Below, one piece after another: positions 10,207 to 19,070 of a stretch of 56,982 bases of DNA. Origin of the DNA: Desulforhopalus singaporensis. GTDB taxonomy: Bacteria > Desulfobacterota > Desulfobulbia > Desulfobulbales > Desulfocapsaceae. The notes under the pieces are model-generated. The model searched no databases and was not told where the DNA came from. It saw only the letters and a program-made list of their open reading frames with translations. The stretch's first letter is position 1. Each line of letters begins with the position of its first letter. The stretch spans positions 1 to 56,982 of the forward strand of contig NZ_FNJI01000030.1 in the NCBI RefSeq assembly GCF_900104445.1. Direction: 5' to 3'. A program made the translations under genes and the position numbers.

Positions 10207-11904
10207 TCAGACAATATACCCCTGTTCTTCAAGATAGAGCATGATCTCCTGCACCGCTTCCATCGGCGTTATATCGGAAGTGTCGATTGTCAGCTCGGGG
10301 TTTGACGGCGGGATGTAGGGATCGGTTATCCCGGTGACTCCCTTGACCTTGCCCGCTCTCGCCTTGGCGTATAATCCTTTTCTATCCCGCATTTCACATA
10401 CTTCCAGCGGGGTTGCCACATACACCTCGATATAGCCGCCGTAACTGCTGATAAGTTCCCTGTTGGCCTGTCTGGACTCCTCATAGGGCGCTATTGGCGC
10501 ACAGAGGGCAATGCCGCCGTTTTTGGTAATTTCGCTTGCGACAAAACCGATCCTGGTGATATTGAGGTTGCGGTGTTCCCGGGAAAAGGACAGTTCCGAC
10601 GAGAGGTTTTTTCGTACGATATCACCATCGAGAAGAGTTACCGGGCGGTCGCACATCTCCATGAACTTGACGAGCAGGACCTTGGCGATTGTCGATTTTC
10701 CCGACCCGGAGTATCCGGTCAAAAAGATAGTGAAGCCCTGTTTCGATCGGGGAGGAAAAGAGCACTGCAGCTCGTCGACTATTTCCGGATAGGAAAACCA
10801 GGTTGGTATATCCTCCCCCTCGATAAGTTTGCGCTGTAATTCACGCGAACTAATATTCGCTACGTCCTCTGAGGGATTTTCCTCAAGAACGATATATCTG
10901 TTCTGCTTGCGGTCGTAACCCATGTTTCGCTGGGGGACCATTTCTATGCCTGTTTTATGAGAAAAACTGGCTACAAGTTCCTGGGCCTGGCCGTACGGGT
11001 AGAATCGTTTTTCCTGTGAGCTGCCGGTCAGCGGGTCGGCGTGGTCCTCGGCCACCATAAAATGGCTGCATCCGAAGTTTTTTCGCATGATAGCCTGCCA
11101 CAAGGCTTCTTTGGGGCCCGCTTTGCGGCTGGCAAAAGGGGTCAGGCCGAGTTGGATCATGTTCGGCGGAAACTTGCCGGTAAAAGCCTGATAGCAACGG
11201 ATCTGGGTATAGTAATTGAGTGCCCCCGGATCGGTCAGGTCAGCCACCGGCTGCAGAAAAATAGCGGCGCTTGCTTCACGGGCGGCATTGATCACCATTT
11301 CACGATGGGCGCAGTGCAGATAATCGTCGGTGTGGAATCCGAGAACCCTGCGCCAGCCGTTCATGGTGAAGATCCGGACAGTCTCCGAGGGGCTGAGGCG
11401 AAGGTGGCGGAAGTCGTAGTGGATCGGTAGGCTGACACCTTCGAGGCTCCCGCCGAGGCAGCTTGAGCCGACACGGTCAAAGAGATGTCTGATACCCGGA
11501 TGCCCGGAACTGTCTTCGGTGCCGTAAACCGAGGAGGCTTCAAGTTTCTTTTGCGGCTTCCATATCTGTTCAATGGTCAGAATTGCCAGCAGAAATCCTT
11601 CCTGGTCGTTCAGAGCGACCCTCTGTCCCTGTTTCAGGGATGTGGCCAGGGAGTCAGGGATGTCAAGATAAATGGGCATCGGCCAGACCGTCCCATCGGG
11701 AAGATGCATGGTCTCAAGAACGCTCAGGTACTCGTCCTGGTTCATATATCCGCTCAGGGGATAAAATCCTCGGTTGAGCAGCAGCTCAAGATCGCATAGC
11801 TGACGGGATGACAGGTTGATGGAGACTAATTCCAGAGCCTCCGCTCGTAACGCTTCAATGCGGCGAAAATGAACCAGAAGGCTTTCAGAATGATCGTTTT
11901 GCAC
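10207..11904 (-). CDS. Fused ATP sulfurylase-like / adenylylsulfate kinase
   Basis: N-terminal sulfate adenylyltransferase-like domain (about 1-375) joined to APS kinase (about 388-565). The kinase half looks active: P-loop GYSGSGKST (397-405), DGD, FSREHRN and GLYAKARAGK, making PAPS from APS. The sulfurylase half keeps HCAH (197-200, the HxxH motif). However, the canonical QxRN just before it reads HTDD, and the GRDHAG motif reads AEDHAD (285-290). It may therefore be weak or regulatory. The start is GTG 11904 behind AGGGAG. This is an assimilatory or sulfation-type fusion, not the separate dissimilatory Sat of sulfate reducers. Confidence 0.88.
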   Translation of the reverse strand: MQNDHSESLLVHFRRIEALRAEALELVSINLSSRQLCDLELLLNRGFYPLSGYMNQDEYLSVLETMHLPDGTVWPMPIYLDIPDSLATSLKQGQRVALNDQEGFLLAILTIEQIWKPQKKLEASSVYGTEDSSGHPGIRHLFDRVGSSCLGGSLEGVSLPIHYDFRHLRLSPSETVRIFTMNGWRRVLGFHTDDYLHCAHREMVINAAREASAAIFLQPVADLTDPGALNYYTQIRCYQAFTGKFPPNMIQLGLTPFASRKAGPKEALWQAIMRKNFGCSHFMVAEDHADPLTGSSQEKRFYPYGQAQELVASFSHKTGIEMVPQRNMGYDRKQNRYIVLEENPSEDVANISSRELQRKLIEGEDIPTWFSYPEIVDELQCSFPPRSKQGFTIFLTGYSGSGKSTIAKVLLVKFMEMCDRPVTLLDGDIVRKNLSSELSFSREHRNLNITRIGFVASEITKNGGIALCAPIAPYEESRQANRELISSYGGYIEVYVATPLEVCEMRDRKGLYAKARAGKVKGVTGITDPYIPPSNPELTIDTSDITPMEAVQEIMLYLEEQGYIV

Positions 11905-11998
11905 TATTTTTACTCCCTGGTGACAGCTCAACAACAGAATCGGACAATTGTGTCAAGGTATAGCAAGGTTTTAAAAAAATCAAAGTAAAAACAACATG

Positions 11999-13438
11999 TC
12001 ATGGATAATAAACGAGTTCTACGGGGCAATGGTCGGAGCCCATGACGTCTTGTTTTATCAAGGCATCCCTGATTCCTTTTCTGCCGTTTTCGCTCACACA
12101 GAAATAATCGATGCGCCACCCGATATTTCTTTTCCTGGCACTGAAGCGGTAGCTCCACCAGGTATATTGTTCCGGTCTCTGGTCGAACATGCGAAAGGTA
12201 TCGATAAAGCCGGCTTCGACAAAGGTGTTCATCCATTGCCTTTCTTCGGGGGTGAATCCGGCATTTTTCTCATTGTTTTTGGGGTTTTTTAGGTCTATTT
12301 CTTTGTGGGCGACATTAAAATCGCCGCAAAGGATTATCGGTTTGATAAGCTCCTTTTTCTTTGCGAACTCAAGAAGGCTTCGGTCAAACCGCAACTTGTA
12401 ATCAAGCCGCTGTAGTTCGCTGCCGGCGTTTGGAAAGTAGATATTGGTTATGAAAAATTTTTCAAACTCCAGGGTTATGACACGTCCCTCGCAATCAAAT
12501 TCCACATCGCCAAGTCCGTATTCGACATTGAGCGGAGTGAGCCTGGTGTAGAACCCTACACCGGAATATCCTTTTCTCTCGGCGCTGTGCCAGAACGAGG
12601 TATATCCGTCAATATTGGTTATGGTCTCGGACAACTGATCCGGTTGGGCCTTAGTTTCCTGTATTCCTATGATATCGGCGTTAAGCTCGGCAATTATATC
12701 CGCAAACCCTTTCTTTTCGACTGCCCGTATTCCGTTGACGTTCCAGGAGATAAATCTCAATTCCCCTCTGTTTTTTTTCTTACCACCAATCTTTCGGGGT
12801 ACTACGCCTTGTTGCGGACAGATCCTGCAAAGGGGACAGATATCACATTTTGGTCCAACCGGACGACAGATCGACTGGCCAAAGGCAACCAGCAGGGAGT
12901 TTACTTTGATCCAGTGCCTCTCGGGCAGGATCTTCCTCAGGGTCATCTCGGTCTGCAGAGGTGTCTTCGTTGCAACATACTTCCATATGTTCATGATCCT
13001 GTGAACATGGGTGTCGACACAGATCGCAGGTTTGCCAAACGCCACGCTGACCACCAGGTTGGCCGTTTTTCTGCCGACTCCGGGGAGCTGCACCAGTTCA
13101 TCGATGGTGTCGGGAACCACGGCGCTGAACTGCTCCAGGCAGTTGGGAAGTTTTTTTAAGTGACGGGCCTTGGTTTTGTAAAAACCAACCGGATAGATCA
13201 ACCCGGCGATGGTTTCCTCGGACAGCTGAGCAAGGGCTGAAGGGGTCGTGGCCTTGTTGAAGAGCCGTTTGGAAGCCTTGGCGGTGACTTCGTCCTTGGT
13301 CCGTGAAGAGAGGATGGTGGCAACGAGAACCTTGAACGGATCCCTGGTCTGTACGGCAATAAGATCGACTACCGGAACATCTGCGTCTTTTACCGCTTTG
13401 TCAACTACGGCGAGGAAGTGGTCTATGTCAACTGTCAT
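11999..13438 (-). CDS. Fusion of endonuclease III and exonuclease III
   Basis: One polypeptide of 479 residues with two base-excision-repair enzymes. Residues 1 to about 215 are endonuclease III: hairpin LPGVGRKTAN with Schiff-base Lys124, VDTH with Asp142, and cluster cysteines C191-X6-C198-X2-C201-X5-C207. After a basic linker (GGKKKNRG), residues 227-479 are exonuclease III/AP endonuclease: SWNVNGIR, QETK (Glu261), GDFN (Asp373, Asn375) and SDH (His470). Both active sites look complete. Glycosylase/lyase and AP-end processing would thus be physically coupled. ATG 13438 is preferred over an upstream in-frame start at 13501. Confidence 0.92.
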   Translation of the reverse strand: MTVDIDHFLAVVDKAVKDADVPVVDLIAVQTRDPFKVLVATILSSRTKDEVTAKASKRLFNKATTPSALAQLSEETIAGLIYPVGFYKTKARHLKKLPNCLEQFSAVVPDTIDELVQLPGVGRKTANLVVSVAFGKPAICVDTHVHRIMNIWKYVATKTPLQTEMTLRKILPERHWIKVNSLLVAFGQSICRPVGPKCDICPLCRICPQQGVVPRKIGGKKKNRGELRFISWNVNGIRAVEKKGFADIIAELNADIIGIQETKAQPDQLSETITNIDGYTSFWHSAERKGYSGVGFYTRLTPLNVEYGLGDVEFDCEGRVITLEFEKFFITNIYFPNAGSELQRLDYKLRFDRSLLEFAKKKELIKPIILCGDFNVAHKEIDLKNPKNNEKNAGFTPEERQWMNTFVEAGFIDTFRMFDQRPEQYTWWSYRFSARKRNIGWRIDYFCVSENGRKGIRDALIKQDVMGSDHCPVELVYYP

Positions 13439-13527
13439 GGAAATAGCTGTTGGTCTTTTGAAAAAACTTCTTGGTACCGTTTTCTGCGGCTGCGCACTCA
13501 CCGGGTCTCTGCATCCATAGTGACAGC

Positions 13528-13564
13528 AAAAAAGTGTGAGGAACAGTTGACCTCACACTTTTTT
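13528..13564 (-). terminator. Bidirectional rho-independent terminator upstream of the nth-xth fusion, beyond lysA
   Basis: A perfect 14-bp stem (13528-13541 with 13551-13564) made of GTGTGAGG/CCTCACAC flanked by A and T tracts, with a 9-base loop. It lies 36 bases beyond the lysA stop and would end the lrp-lysA transcript before it enters the repair gene. Confidence 0.88.
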
Positions 13565-13600
13565 TCTGCAGTTTGCCCCCAGTCTTACGGCGGGAAAAAA

Positions 13601-14860
13601 TCAGAGGCTCAGTTTATCGGGATCAAAATTTAAGGTCGCAAAATAATCCTGTACCGTCTCCGCACGCCTGATCAGCTCGACTTTGCCGCTTTGGGTCAGC
13701 AGCAACTCCTTGGGACGAAGGTTGCCGTTGTAGTTGAATCCCATGGCAATACCGTGTGCTCCGGTATCTGAAATCACGAGAATATCCCCGTTTTCAATAG
13801 CCGGCAACAGCCGTTGAATAGCAAATTTATCATTGTTTTCACAAAGCGAACCCACCACGTCGACCGTTTCCTGGTTGGCGGAATCATCTTTGCCGACGAC
13901 GTTTATATGGTGGTACGCCCCGTAGATCGCCGGGCGCATGAGCGAACTCATCGACGCATCGACTCCGATGTAGGTACGGTAGATATCCTTGCGGTTGATT
14001 GCCTTGGTCACCAGCACCCCGTGGGGACCGGTCATGAAACGGCCGCTTTCCATGTACAGAGCGGGCTGATACCCGTGCTTTTTCTCAAATTGGTCAAACA
14101 GCACGGTAGTCTCCCTGCCCATGGCTTCAAGGTCAAGACCTTCAGCCCCTGGTTGATACGGAATTCCCAACCCTCCTCCTATGTTGATAAAATCGAAAAC
14201 GATGCCCAGGTCGGTGGAAATTTCCGCAATAAGCTCCAGAAGCATTTCGGCGGTCTGTACCATGTACTTGTAGTTGAGCTCATTGGAGGCGAGCATGGTG
14301 TGGATACCGAATTTTTTCACCCCCATTTCTTTCGCACGCCGATACGCAGTTATGACCTGGTCATGGCTGACACCGTACTTTGACTCGACCGGATTGCCGA
14401 TAATTTCGTTTCCGGTTCTTCGCTTGCCGGGATTATAGCGGAAACAGAGGAGTTCGGGAATTTCTTCCATCTTGTCCAGGAGAGTTATGTCGTCAAGGTT
14501 GAGGATGCAGCCTCCCTGGTCCGCTGCTGCCTTGAAATCCTGTCTACTGGTGTTGTTCGAGGTGAACATGATGTCTTCAGGGGTGGCTCCGATCATGCGG
14601 CTCAGGACCAGCTCGGCGATTGAACTGCAATCAAACCCGAATCCCAGGTCTTTCATTATTTTCAGTATGGCCGGATTGGGCAGAGCCTTTACGGCGTAGA
14701 ATTCCCGAAATTTTTTCACCCCGGAAAAGGCGTCAAGCAGCCTCTTTCCGGTCTCCCGTATTCCTTTTTCGTCATAAATATGGAAAGGGGTGCCGAAGTG
14801 TTCGGCAATTGTTTCGACTGTCGGGAAAAGTCGTTGCTGGTATGATGGGGAAATTGGCAT
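13601..14860 (-). CDS. lysA: Diaminopimelate decarboxylase
   Basis: PLP enzyme that decarboxylates meso-diaminopimelate to L-lysine, the last step of lysine synthesis. The alanine-racemase-fold barrel carries the PLP lysine in FYAVKALPNP (Lys58). The phosphate-binding loop is NIGGGLGIPY, with substrate-side SLCENND and a C-terminal AHGIAMGFNYN segment. The 419-residue length fits. It starts 20 bases after the Lrp-family regulator, so the two are probably one transcript and lysine synthesis may respond to an amino acid sensed by Lrp. Other PLP group IV decarboxylases are less likely. Confidence 0.88.
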   Translation of the reverse strand: MPISPSYQQRLFPTVETIAEHFGTPFHIYDEKGIRETGKRLLDAFSGVKKFREFYAVKALPNPAILKIMKDLGFGFDCSSIAELVLSRMIGATPEDIMFTSNNTSRQDFKAAADQGGCILNLDDITLLDKMEEIPELLCFRYNPGKRRTGNEIIGNPVESKYGVSHDQVITAYRRAKEMGVKKFGIHTMLASNELNYKYMVQTAEMLLELIAEISTDLGIVFDFINIGGGLGIPYQPGAEGLDLEAMGRETTVLFDQFEKKHGYQPALYMESGRFMTGPHGVLVTKAINRKDIYRTYIGVDASMSSLMRPAIYGAYHHINVVGKDDSANQETVDVVGSLCENNDKFAIQRLLPAIENGDILVISDTGAHGIAMGFNYNGNLRPKELLLTQSGKVELIRRAETVQDYFATLNFDPDKLSL

Positions 14861-14880
14861 AATCGCTAGTCCTTCACTGT

Positions 14881-15339
14881 TTAGTCTGATTGTGGTAATG
14901 GAATACGGCTGGTTTCCTTGAATGTGCTGAGAACAGTCTCGGTTTTCGTGGTTGTCACGCCGGCGATGTTCATGATGCGCTGCTGCAACAGCTGTCCAAG
15001 AGATGCTGTATCTTCGCTTCGCACTTTGATCAGGAAGCAGTCTGAACCCGAGACGAAGTGAACTTCCTGTATCTCCTGGATATCCGACAATTTCGCACCG
15101 ACCTGCTCCGAATATCCGGCCTCTGTGGAAACATGGACGAACGCAACCTGGGCCCGATCGAAACGCTCGGGATTGAGACGTACCTCGTATCCGTCGATGA
15201 TGCCCTGCTTTTCCATTTTCCGAATTCTTTCGAGAACAGCGGATGGTGCAAGGCCAACTCTTCTGGAAACCTCTACATTTGGAATACGGGCCTTTTCCTG
15301 TAATATTTTTAAAATTTGCAAGCTAATATTGTCTATCAT
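14881..15339 (-). CDS. Lrp/AsnC-family transcriptional regulator
   Basis: A 152-residue DNA-binding regulator. The N-terminal winged helix-turn-helix shows SRRVGLAPSAVLERIRKME. The C-terminal RAM ligand domain, roughly from residue 65, contains EVHFVSGSDCFLIKVR, typical of amino-acid-responsive Lrp members. It is immediately upstream of lysA on the same strand, so lysA and possibly itself are likely targets. Its ligand cannot be read from the sequence. Confidence 0.9.
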   Translation of the reverse strand: MIDNISLQILKILQEKARIPNVEVSRRVGLAPSAVLERIRKMEKQGIIDGYEVRLNPERFDRAQVAFVHVSTEAGYSEQVGAKLSDIQEIQEVHFVSGSDCFLIKVRSEDTASLGQLLQQRIMNIAGVTTTKTETVLSTFKETSRIPLPQSD

Positions 15340-15678
15340 TCTCTACCTCATTGGTTGTGTTCCGAATATATTGATGAAAAATAGATAAGTCAAGAATAAT
15401 GTTCTGGTAATTGATCGTGCTGGAGAATAAAAACAAGATCTGTGTGGCAGGTTCTAAACAGTAGGTCAACCAAAGCCGGACAGGTATCATCAAACCTTCC
15501 GATTTCTCAAAATTTACGGGAAAATCGGTCGTAAGATTTTTATCAGTCCTGGCAAGTTATGATAGAATAGTGGATACTGGCACTAGCAGCTGTACATCTG
15601 TTTGCGGCCATTAAATCTTTTGCACAAGCTGAAGTATTAAAAGCATCGATAGCCTGGACGGCCGAGGGCGATGCCGAT
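15340..15678. other. Intergenic region between diverging lrp and the MBL gene
   Basis: A stretch of 339 bases, AT-rich near 15350-15420. It must hold the divergent promoters of lrp-lysA and the metallo-beta-lactamase gene. In the frame of the latter an open segment extends back to a TAG at 15568 but has no credible start codon. I see no hairpin or known regulatory motif. Confidence 0.4.
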
Positions 15679-16404
15679 ATGCACGGGGGAAAAGTGAGCT
15701 ATTCCATCACACCGATACTTACCGGAGTACGCAATCCGGATCAGGGAATCATGACGTACCAGCAGGGGTACGGGAAAAGAATCTGGCTGCCGATCTGGGC
15801 ATTTCTGCTGCAGGGAAAAGATCACACGATAATGGTTGATACCGGTCTTGATGAAAATGAACTCATTACCCCGCCGGGGTTCAAGGAAGAGACCGGCATG
15901 GAGCCTGTCACCCTGAGGGAGGGATTACAACAAGAGGGGCTTGTACCCGACGACGTGGACATCGTCATCAATACCCATCTTCATGATGACCACTGCGGCA
16001 ACAACGGGCTGTTCAACAAAGCGGTATTCTATGTCCACGAAGCGGAAGTGAAATTTTGCAAGAATCCGCACCCGATCGATCATCGTTACGACGACTATTT
16101 TATTGAAGGTTTGGAATTTACCTACGTGACGGATGGTCAACAGATAGTCTCCGGGGTAAAGGTCCTCCACAGTCCGGGACACACCATGGGGGGACTTTCG
16201 GTGATAGTAAAGACCGGGGAGGGAAATGTTGTCATAACGGGATTCTGCTGCAATAGAAAAAACTTTCCTGAAAACGGACCCGCCGTCTGTCCAGGGGTTC
16301 ACTTGGATGCGGTGGCTGCATGGGAGTCGATCCAGAGGATCAGGCAGCTGGGGATGACTATTCTGCCGATGCACGATCTGTTGCTGAAAAAAATCAGCGG
16401 ATAA
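15679..16404 (+). CDS. Metallo-beta-lactamase-fold hydrolase, AHL-lactonase-like
   Basis: A 241-residue cytoplasmic hydrolase with the zinc motif H100-L-H-D-D-H105 and a later histidine in HSPGHTMGG. This is the layout of N-acyl-homoserine lactonase-like MBL proteins. The position where many relatives have a metal-bridging Asp reads ITGFCCN, so metal binding may differ. The ATG at 15679 has a GAGGG-like site about 10 bases upstream. The next gene on the strand is a glycosyltransferase 176 bases on. The substrate is unknown. Confidence 0.8.
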   Translation: MHGGKVSYSITPILTGVRNPDQGIMTYQQGYGKRIWLPIWAFLLQGKDHTIMVDTGLDENELITPPGFKEETGMEPVTLREGLQQEGLVPDDVDIVINTHLHDDHCGNNGLFNKAVFYVHEAEVKFCKNPHPIDHRYDDYFIEGLEFTYVTDGQQIVSGVKVLHSPGHTMGGLSVIVKTGEGNVVITGFCCNRKNFPENGPAVCPGVHLDAVAAWESIQRIRQLGMTILPMHDLLLKKISG

Positions 16405-16580
16405 AATGTAAAAAAGAATGTGACACCCGGGAAAAGATATCATTGACCTGCGTGGTCCGGTGGGAACTGCGTTACCCGGGACGACAATGAAACGGATCTT
16501 GCCGGTGTGTCAGAAAGATATGGCAACAGCATGGAGCGATTTACAACCATCACGGTGATTTTTTTTGAAGAGGGGCCAAC

Positions 16581-17282
16581 GTGGCAATAGCGACAGTTAT
16601 CATTCCAACTCTCAACGAAGAAGAAAATATTGACAACCTGCTCGAGAGACTGGTTGAGGTGCAGCGCGGCAACCCTTTTGCTTTTGATATTCTTTTTGTC
16701 GACTCGGCTTCTGAAGATGAAACGCAGCAAAAGGTGCTGGCATGGCAAAAGAGGGCGCCTGTCCGGCTGTTGGCCCAGAAGTTCAATGTTGGTCTTGCCG
16801 GTGCTGTCATGGCCGGGGCTCGTCATGCCACTGCTGATCTGGTCGTGGTGATGGATGCCGATCTGAGTCATCCTCCGGAGGATATTCCGCGACTTTTACA
16901 GCCTCTTGTGGCCGGTACCAGCAATATGTCTCTTGGAAGCCGTTATACAGCCGGGTCGGCTATGCCGGACTGGCCTGTGGGCAGAAAGATCAAATCGAGG
17001 CTGGCGACCATCCCCGCGAGAATGTTCTGCGACGTGAAAGACCCGCTCTCCGGTTTTTTTGCCATCGAGCGTGACCTGCTTGTTTCGCTCCCTGGTACGG
17101 TGCCCGGTTTTAAAATAGCCCTGGCGCTCCTTGCGCAATACCGCAAAACAATAAGAGTGGTTGAGATACCGATAGTATTTTGCGATCGTAACTGCGGCAG
17201 CTCAAAAATGAGCTGCAGTGTGGTGTTTGCCTACCTGCGCCAGCTGGTGTCGTTGTTTGCAAGACACTATCCGGGCCGATAG
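16581..17282 (+). CDS. GT2 glycosyltransferase, polyprenol-phosphate mannose synthase-like
   Basis: A 233-residue inverting family 2 glycosyltransferase. It opens with VIIPTLNEEENI and has DSASEDET and the metal-binding DADLSHPPEDIP typical of dolichol/polyprenol-phosphate mannosyl- or glucosyltransferases. No C-terminal membrane anchor is present, as in soluble DPM1-type enzymes. Its TAG stop abuts the stop of the converging fumarase-family gene with no spacer. Donor and acceptor are not determinable. Confidence 0.85.
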   Translation: MAIATVIIPTLNEEENIDNLLERLVEVQRGNPFAFDILFVDSASEDETQQKVLAWQKRAPVRLLAQKFNVGLAGAVMAGARHATADLVVVMDADLSHPPEDIPRLLQPLVAGTSNMSLGSRYTAGSAMPDWPVGRKIKSRLATIPARMFCDVKDPLSGFFAIERDLLVSLPGTVPGFKIALALLAQYRKTIRVVEIPIVFCDRNCGSSKMSCSVVFAYLRQLVSLFARHYPGR

Positions 17283-18662
17283 TCAAGGTGCTTCATCGCC
17301 GGCCAGCCTGGCAGGGTCAAGAAGCTCGGCGAGCCTGTCGTAATCGAGATCGGTCTGCTCAAGTGCCACATCAAAAACAGGTCTTTTTTCCTCCCGGGCG
17401 ATCTTGGCTATTTCTGCGGCTTTCAGATATCCGATTATCGGGGTGAGTGAAGTTACCAGGAAGGGATTGTATTTCAGGGCGTGGTCGAAAACTTCACTGT
17501 TGACTTTGATGTCGGCAATGGCTTTGGTGCCGAGAACGGCGGCGCTTGTGGCAATAAGCGTTGCAGATTCCACCAGTTTCGCGGCGATAAGCGGCAACAT
17601 GGTGTTGAGCTGGAAGTTGCCCCCAAGGCCTGCAACGCTTACGGCAGTATCGTTGCCGATCACTTGAGCGGCGGCCATGAGCACCGCCTCTGGAATAACC
17701 GGGTTGATTTTCGCAGGCATTATCGATGAACCAGGCTGGAGGGCCGGAAGCTGTATTTCAGCAAGTCCCGACAGTGGTCCGGAGTTCATCAGGCGCAGAT
17801 CGTTGGCAATCTTGCTCAGAACCACCGCGCATGTTTTGAGATGACCTGAGAATTCAACGAAGGTGTCACCGCTTGATTGCCCCTTAAAACTTGAGCTTGC
17901 ACGGCGAAGGTTCTGGCCGGTCCTGGCGTTGATCTCCTTGAGGGCAATTTCGGTAAACTGGGGATGACAATTCACGCCGCTGCCCACTGCGGTTCCTCCC
18001 AGGGGCACCTCAGAAAGTCTCTTCAATAAATCCTTGAATCGTTCCTGGCATTCATCGAGTTGCAGGGCCCACGCTTCAACCTCATCCTCAAGCCTTATCG
18101 GCAGGGCATCCATGAGGTGCGTCCTTCCCGTCTTTACCGTATGGCGGTGTTTTTTGCCTAATTGCCTGATCTGTTGCGCGAGGTTGGCAAGGGAAGGGAG
18201 AATTTCGCCGGTTATCAGTCTGCATCCGGAGAGGTGGATGGCGGTAGGAATGACGTCGTTGCTGCTCTGTCCAAGATTAACATGATCGTTTGGTGACAGC
18301 TCGACCTGAGCGTTGCGAACAGCGCCGGTTATCACTTCGTTGACGTTCATGTTGGTGCTGGTTCCGGATCCTGTCTGGAGGATAGGAACAGGAAACTGGG
18401 CGATAGGTTGGTCCCTGAGAAGTCCGGTTACTGCCTGGCATATGAGGTCACCATTTTTCGGCGAGATCAGCCCAATGGCCTTGTTGGCGACAGCGGCTCC
18501 CATCTTGATGTACAACAGGGATTCTATGAAAATCCACGGCAGCGGTTCTTTGGAGATTGTAAAGTTTTCCACTGCACGCTGTGTTTGTGCACCGTAGAGC
18601 GCGTCGACCGGTACGCCGATTTTTCCCATACTGTCCAGTTCTGTTCTATAAGCACCACCCAT
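17283..18662 (-). CDS. Class II fumarase/aspartase-family lyase
   Basis: A 459-residue enzyme of the fumarase C/aspartase superfamily. It has GSGTSTNMNVNEVI (98-111), NDHVNLGQSSND (125-136), GRTHLMDA with catalytic His182, and the signature GSSIMPAKINP (311-321). The NDHVN and SSND segments favour fumarase. The AKINPVIPE form of the signature is more like aspartate ammonia-lyase, whereas fumarases usually read GKVNP. I therefore leave substrate open between fumarate hydration and a related lyase reaction. The start is supported by RTELDSMGK aligning with the usual N-terminus. Confidence 0.85.
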   Translation of the reverse strand: MGGAYRTELDSMGKIGVPVDALYGAQTQRAVENFTISKEPLPWIFIESLLYIKMGAAVANKAIGLISPKNGDLICQAVTGLLRDQPIAQFPVPILQTGSGTSTNMNVNEVITGAVRNAQVELSPNDHVNLGQSSNDVIPTAIHLSGCRLITGEILPSLANLAQQIRQLGKKHRHTVKTGRTHLMDALPIRLEDEVEAWALQLDECQERFKDLLKRLSEVPLGGTAVGSGVNCHPQFTEIALKEINARTGQNLRRASSSFKGQSSGDTFVEFSGHLKTCAVVLSKIANDLRLMNSGPLSGLAEIQLPALQPGSSIMPAKINPVIPEAVLMAAAQVIGNDTAVSVAGLGGNFQLNTMLPLIAAKLVESATLIATSAAVLGTKAIADIKVNSEVFDHALKYNPFLVTSLTPIIGYLKAAEIAKIAREEKRPVFDVALEQTDLDYDRLAELLDPARLAGDEAP

Positions 18663-18776
18663 GTTGCACCCTCCTTTTTTGCAGGTAGAGAAAGAGCAAG
18701 TTTAGATTTGTTGTCCTGCTGTTAGTATAACCCCCTGCATAACGATTTGTAAAAGAGTTGACCTGACGTTTGCAGG

Positions 18777-18930
18777 TTATTTTCCCATGGAAAGTTTTTT
18801 AAGAAGTTTGCCCTGCGTTTCAAGCTCTTTATCGCTTAACAAGGAAAAACGATCGGCGATAATATCACCATGAACGGGGAAAATTCTCCGGATGAGTTGT
18901 TCTCCTTCCAGCGTGAGTTCTGTTGAGTGA
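18777..18930 (-). pseudogene. C-terminal remnant of a MarR-family regulator
   Basis: On the minus strand an open stretch ending at TAA 18777-18779 translates to a recognisable MarR C-terminus: STELTLEGEQLIRRIF, then LLSDKELETQGKLLKKL. Only about 50 residues remain. The helix-turn-helix part is absent, and a stop lies upstream in frame near 18945. It sits between the fumarase-family gene and the superoxide reductase, where a redox-responsive MarR gene could once have controlled neighbours. Confidence 0.65.
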
Positions 18931-19034
18931 TACTTACAACAGGGGCGGTTTCATATAGTAGATGGCAAAATCCGCCAAGCGCTTTACCGAAAGAGGGGGG
19001 AGGGCAGTACAGCAAAGAAAGAAGAGGGGAAAGA

Positions 19035-19059
19035 GTTGGCCGGCGGTGTGCCGGCCAAC
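19035..19059. terminator. Hairpin downstream of superoxide reductase
   Basis: GTTGGCCGGC (19035-19044) pairs perfectly with GCCGGCCAAC (19050-19059) across a 5-base loop, 11 bases beyond the superoxide reductase stop. The stem is very GC-rich but lacks a long U tract. Confidence 0.65.
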
Positions 19060-19070
19060 GAAGATTCCGG

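Noticed and set aside
15568-15678. Signal-peptide-like N-terminal extension of the MBL protein
   Set aside because: The frame is open and hydrophobic in part but has no ATG, GTG or TTG start in a plausible position.
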